A stretch of DNA of 27,708 nt from Candidatus Cloacimonadota bacterium (GTDB lineage Bacteria > Cloacimonadota > Cloacimonadia > Cloacimonadales > Cloacimonadaceae): contig JAEZUG010000069.1 of assembly GCA_023421135.1 (NCBI GenBank), positions 1 to 27,708 of the forward strand, in the 5' to 3' direction. Under the pieces are notes generated by a model. That model had not been told where the DNA came from. It ran no database searches and saw only the letters and a list, made by a program, of their open reading frames with translations. Of the stretch, positions 1 to 7,786 are shown piece by piece. Position 1 is the stretch's first letter. Each line of letters opens with the position of its first letter. The position numbers were made by a program, and so were the translations under genes.

Positions 1-24
1 ACAGAGGACACGGAGCAGAGATAG
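1..24. repeat. Partial CACAGAG-family repeat at window edge
   Basis: The bases ACAGAGGACACGGAG followed by CAGAG resemble the CCACAGAGAACACAGAG core found three more times at 12581-12600, 12610-12650 and 13082-13122. This copy is cut by the window edge, so its full length is unknown. Confidence 0.5.
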
Positions 25-53
25 TGGAAGCGACATCTTGTCGCTTTTGGGGA

Positions 54-82
54 GTGACGAGTGACGAGTAGCAAGTGACGAG
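54..82. repeat. Heptamer tandem array GTGACGA
   Basis: Four consecutive 7-bp units (GTGACGA, GTGACGA, GTAGCAA, GTGACGA). The same heptamer family (GTGACAA) recurs at 11213-11234. Heptanucleotide arrays like this resemble the STRR repeats known from cyanobacteria; no function is evident. Confidence 0.6.
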
Positions 83-168
83 AGCTGCGCTGCAGGCGCT
101 TTGCGGGGAAGCTACCGGATTAGAACATGGATGACTGGATCAACAGGATGGAATGCTATCGTCCCCTG

Positions 169-196
169 TAGGGGCAGACCTGTGTGTCTGCCCCTA
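169..196. repeat. Palindromic repeat, copy A
   Basis: An 11-bp perfect stem (169-179 with 186-196) around a 6-nt loop, core AGGGGCAGAC/GTCTGCCCCT. A near-identical copy lies in opposite orientation at 668-695, so this is a dispersed REP-like element and not a gene-specific terminator; it has no T-run. Confidence 0.65.
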
Positions 197-216
197 TAAG
201 CCCTGAAGGGCGATAG

Positions 217-236
217 CGATGGGCGGCAGCCCATCG
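217..236. repeat. Hairpin CGATGGGC-GGCA-GCCCATCG
   Basis: Perfect 8-bp stem with a 4-nt loop, lying between two other palindromes. There is no T-run and no adjacent gene. It is part of the palindrome cluster at 169-317. Confidence 0.5.
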
Positions 237-265
237 ACCAGGGCGGTTCTATCATAATACCAATT

Positions 266-317
266 TCCCTCACCCCCTGTCATGAAAACCTCGGTTTTCA
301 TGACAGGGGGTGAGGGA
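266..317. repeat. 25-bp perfect palindrome
   Basis: Bases 266-290 are the exact reverse complement of 293-317, separated by only 2 nt. The arms carry the core CACCCCCTGTCATGAAAACC. No T-run follows, and no gene is adjacent, so this does not look like a simple terminator. A long perfect hairpin of this kind could be a MITE-like or REPIN-like element or two abutting repeat ends. Confidence 0.7.
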
Positions 318-531
318 TTAGACCAAAATTATCGTCTGTCTGGGGCTTGACCCGAAGACCGTTGCACGTCCCGCAACACATGATGCGCACCAGGTTATTC
401 TCCGTGCTCCGCGGATCGTCATTCCTGCGTCTGGGGTCCTCGATAAAACACTTGTGTTTTGTTGGAGTGGGAAGGCGGGATTCCATGGGTATCATAATCC
501 TTTGTTCCGCATCTAGTTGCAAGGTTTATGG

Positions 532-551
532 ATTCCTGCCTTCGCAGGAAT
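532..551. repeat. Hairpin ATTCCTGC-CTTC-GCAGGAAT
   Basis: Perfect 8-bp stem with a 4-nt loop. A related half (ATTCCTGCG) occurs at 421-429, and another small hairpin (7-bp stem AAAACAC/GTGTTTT) lies at 445-460. These look like dispersed palindromic repeats in non-coding DNA. Confidence 0.5.
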
Positions 552-667
552 GACATAATGTGAACATAGGTTGGTAATGGGTGTTCTCTGATGGATTTAC
601 GCGATATTTCTGGAAATGAGAGATTGTTCAATAGTCTTACCCGGGGTTCCGCTCCTCCGGAGCTGAA

Positions 668-695
668 GGGCAGACACATAGGTCTGCCCCTACAG
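668..695. repeat. Palindromic repeat, copy B (inverted)
   Basis: Reverse complement of this segment reads CTGTAGGGGCAGACCT then ATGTGTCTGCCC, differing from copy A (168-194) by one base in the loop region. It forms an 8-bp stem (668-675 with 682-689). Two such copies in inverted orientation 500 bp apart indicate a repeat family. Confidence 0.6.
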
Positions 696-738
696 GACTG
701 TGGCTTCAGTTTTCCAGCTCCACACATACGATCAAATC

Positions 739-842
739 CCTAGTCCCTAATCCCTAATCACTCGGCGAAGCCATTGTCTCCCAGCTACATCACTCACCCT
801 CTAATCCCTAGTCACTAGTCCCTAATCACTTGGCGAAGCCAT
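739..842. repeat. Heptamer arrays CCCTAGT/CCCTAAT with duplicated tail
   Basis: Two blocks of 7-bp units (CCCTAGT, CCCTAAT, CCCTAAT and CCCTAGT, CACTAGT, CCCTAAT), each ending in the same tail, CCCTAATCACT then C/T then GGCGAAGCCAT. The tails (751-774 and 819-842) are 68 bp apart and differ at one base, so the whole unit appears duplicated. Confidence 0.6.
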
Positions 843-882
843 AACTTAATACAGGATAAGCGTTTCCTTAGCCAGGGTTAAA

Positions 883-904
883 GATAGGTTAAGGATAGGT
901 TAAG
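883..904. repeat. 11-bp direct repeat
   Basis: GATAGGTTAAG occurs twice in tandem (883-893, 894-904). An imperfect inverted match, CGTTTCCTTA at about 861-870 against TAAGGAAGCG at 901-910, frames it. No function is evident. Confidence 0.45.
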
Positions 905-978
905 GAAGCGTTAAAGAAACGAAGGAGAGAGCAGGGGGGAGTGTGTGGTGAAGTGGAGAAGTGGAGTCGCTCTAGGAC

Positions 979-1033
979 AAAAAAAGCCAATAAGGCGATA
1001 AATGGCCTGTGGCCGGATCATCGCCTTATCGGC
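979..1033 (-). terminator. Rho-independent terminator of the GNAT gene
   Basis: Read on the minus strand, a 14-position stem (1033-1020 with 999-986, 13 paired, one A-C mismatch) enclosing a smaller GGCC/GGCC hairpin is followed directly by seven T residues (985-979). It lies about 120 bp beyond the stop of the acetyltransferase gene at 1151, the only minus-strand gene it can serve. Confidence 0.75.
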
Positions 1034-1150
1034 GGGTTCATTACAGTTTCCGTGAGTAGGGAACTGGTCTATTAGATAAAGTATCCTGTCAGAGCATGTT
1101 GACCAACAAGATTTCGATCGGCAGTTATGCCGCCGCTCGTCTGGCTACTC

Positions 1151-1975
1151 TCAGAGCTTCTTAACCAGCATGTTCTCCACCGGCTCGGTCTCGTTGTCCC
1201 AGAACCAATAGCCCAGCTCTTTGAGGCGGGGCAGTTCAGCTCTTTGCGAGGTGGGCAGGATGATGGAGATATCGCGTCTGTGCCCAAAGAAGTATTGCAA
1301 AAAGGGCTGTTCGGCTGCCAGATCCTGCACGGGCGGGCCTAGGTAAGTCACTGCTTTGCTGCCGAATCTATTGATCAGATAGAGGGCTTGGTTGGTCTTG
1401 AAGACAATGGCATGCTGACGGATAAAATCCAGGCTCTCTGGACAATTGTGCACGCTCTGCCAGCCGATCGGGATGTAATCCGGATAGAGCTCTAAGATAG
1501 ACATATCATAGTCTGTAACGATCTCGGAAGCGCGCATCTTGAAGCTGCCCTTACTATCCAGATTAAAGAAAGAACACACCTGCTTGAAGCCCAATTTGGA
1601 GGTCATCCGAAGGCTTTCCATGTTCCGATAGTAAGTGCAAAATTCAAATCTGCGTCCGGTATCCTTATCCTGGAGGCGGTAGCAAAACTGCATAATGTAA
1701 TCGTTCAAGAGAGTTCCCACTCCCTTGCTTTGGTAACGTCTGTGAACTCGCAGGCCTTCTATCCAGATTACCTTGTCCGGAAATTGGGTCAACTTGATGC
1801 AGCCGATAACTTTCCCCTGATATTCGGCTACGAAGAACCAACGTTCCTTAATCCAGCGATCGATGATCTGCGGAAGGTAGTCCGATCCTTGCCAGATCGT
1901 CTTGGCTACTTCCAACAGGCCAGCTTTATCGCCCGGCCTGGAAAGCCTGATAATACAATTATCGATTCTAAACAT
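1151..1975 (-). CDS. GNAT-family N-acetyltransferase
   Basis: A 274-residue protein whose first ~150 residues fit the GNAT fold (transfer of an acyl group from acyl-CoA to an amine). The core motif is around residues 76-90: RVHRRYQSKGVGTLL, close to the family's R/Q-x-x-G-x-G/A acyl-CoA binding loop, preceded by a hydrophobic strand (VIWIEGLRV). A later NMESLRMTSKLGF segment matches the usual C-terminal 'N-x-x-x-x-x-x-x-x-GF' element. The remaining ~110 residues are an extra domain that I cannot assign. The start is ATG preceded by GGGAG at about 10 nt. The gene is divergent from the purine operon and has its own terminator. The substrate cannot be read from the sequence. Confidence 0.8.
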   Translation of the reverse strand: MFRIDNCIIRLSRPGDKAGLLEVAKTIWQGSDYLPQIIDRWIKERWFFVAEYQGKVIGCIKLTQFPDKVIWIEGLRVHRRYQSKGVGTLLNDYIMQFCYRLQDKDTGRRFEFCTYYRNMESLRMTSKLGFKQVCSFFNLDSKGSFKMRASEIVTDYDMSILELYPDYIPIGWQSVHNCPESLDFIRQHAIVFKTNQALYLINRFGSKAVTYLGPPVQDLAAEQPFLQYFFGHRRDISIILPTSQRAELPRLKELGYWFWDNETEPVENMLVKKL

Positions 1976-2070
1976 AATTGTCGTCTCCCTGTATTTTACA
2001 AGGCTTTCTGATCCTTAAATGCTGTCAACTGATTTTCGGATAGTTGGTAAATTTCTGTTGAGAGGGTAAT

Positions 2071-2113
2071 AAATCCCGGGTGCGGTGGGGATTTTGCCAA
2101 ATAGGGATTGACA
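2071..2113 (+). promoter_or_regulatory. Putative promoter/operator region of the purine operon
   Basis: The 189-bp divergent spacer (1976-2164) should hold promoters for both directions. On the plus strand a consensus -35 box TTGACA lies at 2108-2113, but the expected -10 region (about 2130-2136) matches poorly, which would fit activator dependence. Immediately upstream, AAATCCC (2071-2077) and GGGATTT (2088-2094) form a 7-bp inverted repeat that could be an operator. This is inference from motif position only. Confidence 0.3.
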
Positions 2114-2164
2114 AAAAAACAGAAGCTTAGAGGATTGCTTGTTCAGAACATACAAGGAGTTAAG

Positions 2165-3496
2165 ATGCAAAATACATACATTCTCAGAGGTGGCACGATT
2201 CTGAGCTTTGATCCTCAGAATCCGGTGCTGCAAGATCAGGCGATTCTGATCGCAGATGGCAGGATCCTGCAGATCGCCCCGGAAGCGGAGTTCTCGCTTT
2301 TGCAGGCGGAGCGGATCGATGCCACGGATAAGATCATCATGCCTGGCCTGATCAATGCCCATCACCATTTCTATTCCAGCCTGGTGACCGGATTGGGCAA
2401 AGCTGCTCCTTCGGCAGATTTTAACCAGGTGCTGGAAAACCTCTGGTGGCGCTTGGATAAGAAATTACTCGAAGAAGATAACTACATGAGTGCAATGGTC
2501 TCGCTGCTAACTGCTATCCGCAAAGGCACCACCACGATCATAGACCATCATGCTTCGCCTTTTTCTATCGGCGGCTCGCTGGCTCAGATTGCCAGAGCCG
2601 TGAAAGAGACCGGCCTCAGAGCCAGCTTGTGCTATGAGGTTTCGGATCGGGATGGAGAAGCCAAAGCTGCCGAAGGTATGGCAGAAAATGCAGATTGGAT
2701 CAGGACTTGCCAGGCAGAAAACGATCCTTTCCTCAAGGGTCTCTTTGGCATGCACGCAGCCTTTACTCTGAGCGACAAAAGCCTGGAAACCATCGCCACG
2801 CTGGCGCAGGAGCTGGATTGCGGCACCCATATCCACGCCGCAGAAGCGGATTCGGATCAGCAGTATAATCTGGAGCATTATGGCAAGCGCGTGGTGCAGA
2901 GATTGGATGGCTTTGGCCTGATCAACTCTCAGAGCATCCTGGCGCATGGTGTCTATCTGGATGAATCCGAGCTGGAGATTGTGGCCGCCCGGAAAGCCGC
3001 GATTGTGACCAATCCTCAGAGCAATCTGAATAATGCCGTGGGGATTGCCGATCTGGTCAAGATGAAGCAAAAAGGCGTGATGGTTGGCCTGGGAACAGAT
3101 GCCATGACGGTCAATATGCTGGAAGAACTGCGAGTGGCAATGTGGGCTCAGCATCTGAAGCAAGATAACCCCACTGCTGCCTTTATGGAAGTGGCTTCCA
3201 CGCTGCTTTTCAATAATCCCGCCATTGCCTCCAAATACTGGCAGATGCCTCTGGGACGTCTGGTAAATGGGGCTGCGGCAGATCTGATTTTGGTGGATTA
3301 TGATCCGCACACTCCGCTCAACGAGGAAACTTGGATGGGTCATGTGATCTATGGCATCTCACAGGCTGCTGTGGATAGCACCATGGTGGCAGGACGCTTC
3401 CTGATGTGGAACCGTGAACTGCTCTTGGATATCGATGAAGCGGAAATCAAAGCCAAGAGCCGTGAACTGGCAGGCAAACTCTGGGATAGATTTTAG
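2165..3496 (+). CDS. ssnA: SsnA-like amidohydrolase
   Basis: A 443-residue metal-dependent amidohydrolase of the chlorohydrolase/guanine-deaminase-like family, about the length of E. coli SsnA (442). Metal-ligand motifs are visible: HxH in NAHHHF (His66, His68), THIHAAE (His222, His224, Glu227), LAHG (His261) and GTDAM (Asp312). The ATG at 2165 is chosen because AAGGAG lies 5 nt upstream; a TTG at 2108 in the same frame has no such site and would overlap the candidate -35 box. It is the first gene of the operon, 9 bp before ygeY, the same partner set as in other bacteria where ssnA is linked to anaerobic purine/urate breakdown. The exact substrate is not established; hydrolytic deamination or ring opening of a purine-derived intermediate is likely. 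Confidence 0.88.
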   Translation: MQNTYILRGGTILSFDPQNPVLQDQAILIADGRILQIAPEAEFSLLQAERIDATDKIIMPGLINAHHHFYSSLVTGLGKAAPSADFNQVLENLWWRLDKKLLEEDNYMSAMVSLLTAIRKGTTTIIDHHASPFSIGGSLAQIARAVKETGLRASLCYEVSDRDGEAKAAEGMAENADWIRTCQAENDPFLKGLFGMHAAFTLSDKSLETIATLAQELDCGTHIHAAEADSDQQYNLEHYGKRVVQRLDGFGLINSQSILAHGVYLDESELEIVAARKAAIVTNPQSNLNNAVGIADLVKMKQKGVMVGLGTDAMTVNMLEELRVAMWAQHLKQDNPTAAFMEVASTLLFNNPAIASKYWQMPLGRLVNGAAADLILVDYDPHTPLNEETWMGHVIYGISQAAVDSTMVAGRFLMWNRELLLDIDEAEIKAKSRELAGKLWDRF

Positions 3497-3505
3497 GAGA
3501 TAAAC

Positions 3506-4699
3506 ATGATCAAGAAGATTAACGAGCTTAGTAAGAAATATGAGCAGGATACTGCCAACTTTCTGATGGATATGATCCGCATTCCCGCCTTTTCCACCAA
3601 GGAAAAGGATGTGATCTACAGGATAAAAGACGAGATGGAGAAGCAGGGTTTTGATGAGGTGAGAATAGACGGTCTGGGCAATGTGATCGGCAGGATCGGT
3701 TCTGGCCCCCGTGTGATCGCTTTTGATGCCCATATAGACACGGTTTATCCCGGCGATCTTTCGCTCTGGGATTTTGGTCCCTTTGATGCTCATCTCAAAG
3801 ATGGCAAGGTCTGGGGACGAGGTAGTGTGGATCAGGAAGGTGGCATGGCTTCCATGGTGACGGCTGGACGCATCATCAAAGAACTGGGTCTGGAAAAGGA
3901 TTTTACCATCTATTTCACTGGAACCGTGATGGAAGAAGATTGTGATGGACTTTGCTGGCAGTATCTGATCAAAGAAGAGCAGATCAAGCCTGAATTGGTG
4001 GTGATCACCGAGCCTACCAATATGAATATCTATCGTGGCCACAGGGGACGCATGGAAATCGAAGTGCACGTCAAAGGCCTTTCCTGCCATGGTTCTGCTC
4101 CGGAGCGCGGAGATAATGCCATCTACCGGATCAGCCGGATTGCTCTGGAGATCGAAAAGCTGCACGAACGTCTGATGACGGATCCCTTTTTGGGCAAAGG
4201 CAGCATCTGTGTGACGGAAGTATATTTCACCGGTCCTTCACAGTGCGCTGTGCCGGATAGTGCCTATCTACATCTGGATCGCCGGCTCACCTGGGGCGAA
4301 ACCAAGGAATCTGCTCTGGCCGAAGTGCGCGAAGCCTGTCTGCTGGCGGGACAATCCGAGGCTGAGATCAGGGTTCCGCTCTATGAAGAAGAAGCTTTCA
4401 CCGGGCTGGTCTATCCCACCGAGAAGTATTTCCCCACCTGGGTCACTCCCGAAGATCACTTTGGTGTGGTGGCAGGTGTCAAGGCTTATAAAGAGCTCTT
4501 TGGCAAAGAAGCCTTGGTGGATAAGTGGACCTTCAGCACCAACGGGGTGGCGATTGCCGGTATGCACAAGATCCCCTGCATCGGGCTTGGACCCGGTAAT
4601 GAGATATATGCTCATGCTCCCAATGAGGCTTGCCCCATCGAGCATCTCAGCGGTGCTGCAGCTTTTTACGCAGGGCTGATCTATCAGCTCTCGCTCTAG
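3506..4699 (+). CDS. ygeY: YgeY-like M20-family hydrolase
   Basis: A 397-residue zinc hydrolase of the M20 peptidase/deacylase family, close in size to E. coli YgeY (about 400). The di-metal site is recognisable: DAHIDTV (His76, Asp78), GRGSVDQEGG (Asp109), MEEDCDG (Glu143 catalytic base, Glu144), ITEPT (Glu169) and a C-terminal AHAPNE (His370). The dimerisation domain occupies roughly residues 180-300. Its GGAG ribosome binding site overlaps the stop of ssnA, so the two genes are probably co-translated. In the purine pathway it is expected to hydrolyse an amide or ureide bond of a ring-opened intermediate; true peptidase activity is unlikely from context. Confidence 0.88.
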   Translation: MIKKINELSKKYEQDTANFLMDMIRIPAFSTKEKDVIYRIKDEMEKQGFDEVRIDGLGNVIGRIGSGPRVIAFDAHIDTVYPGDLSLWDFGPFDAHLKDGKVWGRGSVDQEGGMASMVTAGRIIKELGLEKDFTIYFTGTVMEEDCDGLCWQYLIKEEQIKPELVVITEPTNMNIYRGHRGRMEIEVHVKGLSCHGSAPERGDNAIYRISRIALEIEKLHERLMTDPFLGKGSICVTEVYFTGPSQCAVPDSAYLHLDRRLTWGETKESALAEVREACLLAGQSEAEIRVPLYEEEAFTGLVYPTEKYFPTWVTPEDHFGVVAGVKAYKELFGKEALVDKWTFSTNGVAIAGMHKIPCIGLGPGNEIYAHAPNEACPIEHLSGAAAFYAGLIYQLSL

Positions 4700-4705
4700 G
4701 ATTAT

Positions 4706-5893
4706 ATGAAACGACGTCTGCATTTTAGTCACTGGCAATGCACAAGCTGCGGCAAGAAATATGCCCGGGACGAGGTGGCTTACCTCTGTCCGACCTGTAG
4801 CATAGACTACCGGCCCGGGATGCCGCTGGTCGGAGTCTTGGAAGCATATTTGGATTATCCGGCTCTGGCTCAGGAATTGGATTTTGCTGAGTATCATAAA
4901 CTGTCTCTAAAGGATTTTGTGCAGCGCTTCAGCGTGCTGGAAAACCGGCACTTTCCTCCGCTTCCGGTGGGAGAGACGCCCTTCTTTCCGGTGCGGAGAC
5001 TTATGGAGGGCATGACAAACCTGTGGATCAAGAACGACAGCCTGCTCCCCAGCGGTTCTTTCAAGGATAGAGCCTCGGTGTTGATGGTGGCAGAAGCCCG
5101 GCGGCTGGGGATTTCCAAGATTGCCTGTGCTTCGACCGGGAATGCGGCTTCGTCTCTGGCAGCGCTCTGTGCTTCCTGCGGGATCCAGTGCGTGATCTTC
5201 GCTCCTGCTTCGGCACCTCAAGCCAAGCTGATCCAGATCAAAGCACATGGTGCAGAACTGCACGAGGTGGATGGCACTTATGACGATGCCTTCAAAGCCG
5301 CTCTGGAGTATAGTGCTGCCGAGGGTTGTCTGAACCGCAATACTGCCTACCATCCGCTCACCATTGAAGGCAAGAAGAGCTCCGGTTTGGAGATCTTTTG
5401 GCAAAACGGCTTCAAGGTGCCGGATTGGATTGTGGTGCCCGTGGGTGATGGGGTGATTTTGGCAGGGATACACAAAGCTTTTGCGGATCTGAAGCGTACC
5501 GGGCTGATCGATAAGCTTCCCCGGCTGCTGGCTGTGCAGGCAGAGAGTTCTGATGCTATCACGTCCTACTGGGAAAGTGGTGCTTACAAAGACGCCAAAG
5601 CTCCTGCGACAGTGGCGGATTCCATCTCTGTGAAGACCCCTTCCAATGCGCATTGGGCAGTGCGGGCTCTCAAAGAAAGCGGGGGAGCAGCCATCCGGGT
5701 AACTGATACGGCCATCGCTGAGGCTCAGCTTCTGCTGGCATCGCGCAGTGGAGTATTTGCCGAGCCTTCTTCTGCAGCTACTCTGGCGGGGTTGGAACAA
5801 GCTCTTTCTGCCGGAATAATCAAGCCGGAAGAACAGGTGGTGCTGCTGATCACCGGGCACGGGCTAAAGGATACTGCCAGTTTTAAGGTGTAG
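4706..5893 (+). CDS. Threonine-synthase-like PLP enzyme with zinc ribbon
   Basis: A 395-residue fold-type II PLP enzyme. The N-terminus carries a zinc-ribbon (Cys12-x2-Cys15 and Cys28-x2-Cys31) as in one class of threonine synthases. The PLP lysine is Lys120 in PSGSFKDRA; STGNAAS (143-149) binds the substrate carboxylate, VPVGDG (244-249) the PLP phosphate, and ITGHGLKD (382-389) is typical of the ThrC branch. The gene starts 6 bp after ygeY. No homoserine kinase or dehydrogenase is nearby, so biosynthetic threonine synthase is doubtful. By context it may eliminate ammonia or a ureido group from a diaminopropionate- or serine-like intermediate, the role YgeX plays in E. coli. Family assignment is firm, substrate is inference. 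Confidence 0.85.
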   Translation: MKRRLHFSHWQCTSCGKKYARDEVAYLCPTCSIDYRPGMPLVGVLEAYLDYPALAQELDFAEYHKLSLKDFVQRFSVLENRHFPPLPVGETPFFPVRRLMEGMTNLWIKNDSLLPSGSFKDRASVLMVAEARRLGISKIACASTGNAASSLAALCASCGIQCVIFAPASAPQAKLIQIKAHGAELHEVDGTYDDAFKAALEYSAAEGCLNRNTAYHPLTIEGKKSSGLEIFWQNGFKVPDWIVVPVGDGVILAGIHKAFADLKRTGLIDKLPRLLAVQAESSDAITSYWESGAYKDAKAPATVADSISVKTPSNAHWAVRALKESGGAAIRVTDTAIAEAQLLLASRSGVFAEPSSAATLAGLEQALSAGIIKPEEQVVLLITGHGLKDTASFKV

Positions 5894-5896
5894 AAA

Positions 5897-6865
5897 ATGG
5901 ATATAGATTCTGTAGTGATTCCGCCTCTTTACGACTTCCATGTGCATGTGGGGGAACGGATCGGAGGCTACCGCTTGCGGGATAGTTTCATGGATCTGAA
6001 CCGGGTGCCGGGTCTGGCGGGGATTGGTGCTTTCGTGACAGAAGAGGCTGGAATTGCTCTGGGAGACAAGCTGCAGGAGATGCGCCGGGCTGCCGTGGAG
6101 TTTGAGGGCAAAGTCTTTTGGCATCTGACTCCCGTGCAAACCGGAGTGGAGGAACTGCGCAGTCTGCTGGCACCGGATACTGATCTGAAGTTTTACACTA
6201 CCTACAAATCCGCCGGGCTTTACCGCAGTTATGAGGAGATCGAGCGCTGGATGCAGGACCTGAGCGATCTCAAGCCCAGAATGCTGCTGCATTGCGAGGA
6301 TAATGAGACCATCGAGACAGAATCAGACCGACATCCCTTTCACAAGCCGCACGACCACTGTCTGCGGCGTCCGGAACTTGCTGAAAACAAGGCAGTGGAG
6401 AGAGTGCTGGACTTGGCAATCAAGCATTTCTATCCGGTGCATATAGTGCACGTCTCTTCGCCGCGTTCTGCTCTGCTCATCCACGAGGCCAGAACTCATA
6501 ATCCCTTTATCACCTGCGAAACTGCCCCGCATTATCTGCTTTATAACGAAGATCGTTTGATTGGCAAGGATGCCCATCGCTGGATCTGTTCTCCGCCTTT
6601 CCGGAGTGAGAAATCCCGGGGGGAACTGGTGGAACTGCTCCAGGATGGCTGTTTTGATCTTATTGCGACGGATCATTGTGCCTTCAGTCTGGAGGATAAA
6701 GATCGGTTCAAAGATAGTCCGGAAAAGGTTCCCTGCGGGATTTCCGGCTTGGAATGCTTTTGGGACGGTTTATATGAAGGCTTGGTGAGAACAGCCAGGA
6801 TTGGTTATGATGAGCTGGTAAGCCTCGTTTCTGTCAAACCAGCAGTGATGATGAACATGCTATGA
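5897..6865 (+). CDS. Short dihydropyrimidinase/dihydroorotase-like amidohydrolase
   Basis: A 322-residue cyclic amidohydrolase keeping the binuclear metal site: HVH (His15, His17), the likely carboxylated lysine Lys98 in DLKFYTTYK, His132 (LHCED), His182/185 (VHIVHVSS) and Asp259 (ATDHC). It opens directly at the first HxH strand and ends at KPAVMMNML, so the N- and C-terminal segments that form the beta-sandwich domain of 430-460-residue relatives (such as E. coli HyuA) are absent. The start ATG follows AAGGTG at 6 nt and lies 3 bp after the upstream stop. The expected role is opening of a hydantoin- or dihydropyrimidine-like ring from purine breakdown. No frameshift is visible that would restore a longer C-terminus. 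Confidence 0.82.
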   Translation: MDIDSVVIPPLYDFHVHVGERIGGYRLRDSFMDLNRVPGLAGIGAFVTEEAGIALGDKLQEMRRAAVEFEGKVFWHLTPVQTGVEELRSLLAPDTDLKFYTTYKSAGLYRSYEEIERWMQDLSDLKPRMLLHCEDNETIETESDRHPFHKPHDHCLRRPELAENKAVERVLDLAIKHFYPVHIVHVSSPRSALLIHEARTHNPFITCETAPHYLLYNEDRLIGKDAHRWICSPPFRSEKSRGELVELLQDGCFDLIATDHCAFSLEDKDRFKDSPEKVPCGISGLECFWDGLYEGLVRTARIGYDELVSLVSVKPAVMMNML

Positions 6866-6877
6866 AGAGGAGATGAT

Positions 6878-7786
6878 ATGTTGTTTGAAGGCAAGAGCTT
6901 TATTCTGATAGTCCAGATGCTGCTTCCACTACTTTTACCAGCCTTTGGCCACATCCCATTGGATGGAGCGCGTAGCCTGCCAGCCGGAGACGTGCGCATA
7001 ACTTTGGATGCCGGCTTTCAACCAGTTCTTGATACATTCTCCTTCACCGATCATGATTCTGTTTGGATTGATAATGTCCGGGACCTAAGTAGTCACAGAA
7101 ATTATAATTTGCTGGTATCCCAGGGGGTGGGATTTGGCCTGGGACGCAATTTGGAAATGGGATTGTCTTTGCGCCTTACCGGTTATGGGGCTGTTTCACT
7201 CAAGCAATCGATCCCTTTGATGGACGGGCGATATCTCGCTCTGATACCAACAGTCAGTTACCAAAACGTGGGACGGCAGGTCAAGACATTGGGAGGATGG
7301 TTCTTCGGTCCTGCAGAAGAGATGCAAGAGAAGTACAAGATTACAGAGTATTCGCTGCCGATACTTATCTCCCACAGCACTAAGAAGAAAGGCGTGGATG
7401 TTGAAATCAACTTTGTGCTAAAACCGTCTTATGCAAAGGTGTATTCTAAGTACGCTTATGCTTGGCAAACAATACCTGAAGATGAGGAAGACCATGAGTG
7501 GCTTGTACCGAGCTATGACTGGAACCGTACGTCAACCGACTGGGGTGAGGGTGTGGATGTCAGAAGCTTATCTGCTGCCATTGCTTTCAGGAATAAAGGG
7601 GAGAATACGAACGGCCACTCTTTCGGGGGGGCTCAGATTGGGCTGCAAGTGCTAGATTGGGAAGGTGAGACCCGGTGGTTCGGCTTTGCCGGATTGAGTT
7701 TGGAATGGCAATTTTCCCGGAGATCCCGTACCTCTCAGCCAATAAAAGGGAATCCCGCAGTAGAAACAGAGGTTACCAATGAATAG
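6878..7786 (+). CDS. Exported beta-rich (outer-membrane-like) protein
   Basis: A 302-residue protein that I cannot assign to a named family. It begins with a charged residue pair and a long hydrophobic stretch (about residues 8-24, ending LLLPAFG), a plausible signal peptide. The mature part is rich in alternating aromatic/glycine strands (for example FGLGRNLEMGLSLRLTGYG, WFGFAGLSLEWQF) typical of outer-membrane beta-barrels, with a polar C-terminal tail. The start is preceded by GAGGAG, and the 3' end overlaps the next gene by 8 bp (ATGAATAG), so the pair is translationally coupled. Placement between amidohydrolase and xanthine dehydrogenase genes suggests a role in purine/ureide passage across the outer membrane, but this is only guilt by association. 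Confidence 0.7.
   Translation: MLFEGKSFILIVQMLLPLLLPAFGHIPLDGARSLPAGDVRITLDAGFQPVLDTFSFTDHDSVWIDNVRDLSSHRNYNLLVSQGVGFGLGRNLEMGLSLRLTGYGAVSLKQSIPLMDGRYLALIPTVSYQNVGRQVKTLGGWFFGPAEEMQEKYKITEYSLPILISHSTKKKGVDVEINFVLKPSYAKVYSKYAYAWQTIPEDEEDHEWLVPSYDWNRTSTDWGEGVDVRSLSAAIAFRNKGENTNGHSFGGAQIGLQVLDWEGETRWFGFAGLSLEWQFSRRSRTSQPIKGNPAVETEVTNE

Larger units (their letters stand above)
1..978. other. Gene-free, repeat- and palindrome-rich spacer
   Basis: I see no credible gene here: short open frames on both strands run through palindromes and tandem repeats and have no ribosome binding site or family resemblance. The stretch holds a partial CACAGAG-type repeat at the window edge, heptamer arrays, several perfect hairpins and two inverted copies of one palindromic repeat (listed separately). 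From about 906 to 978 the sequence is purine-rich on the plus strand with nothing further recognisable. Confidence 0.75.

Noticed and set aside
298..727. Short open frames on both strands in the first kilobase
   Set aside because: They run through palindromic repeats, lack ribosome binding sites and match no family.
2108..2164. Upstream TTG start for ssnA
   Set aside because: It overlaps the candidate -35 box and lacks a ribosome binding site; the ATG at 2165 has AAGGAG and gives the family length.
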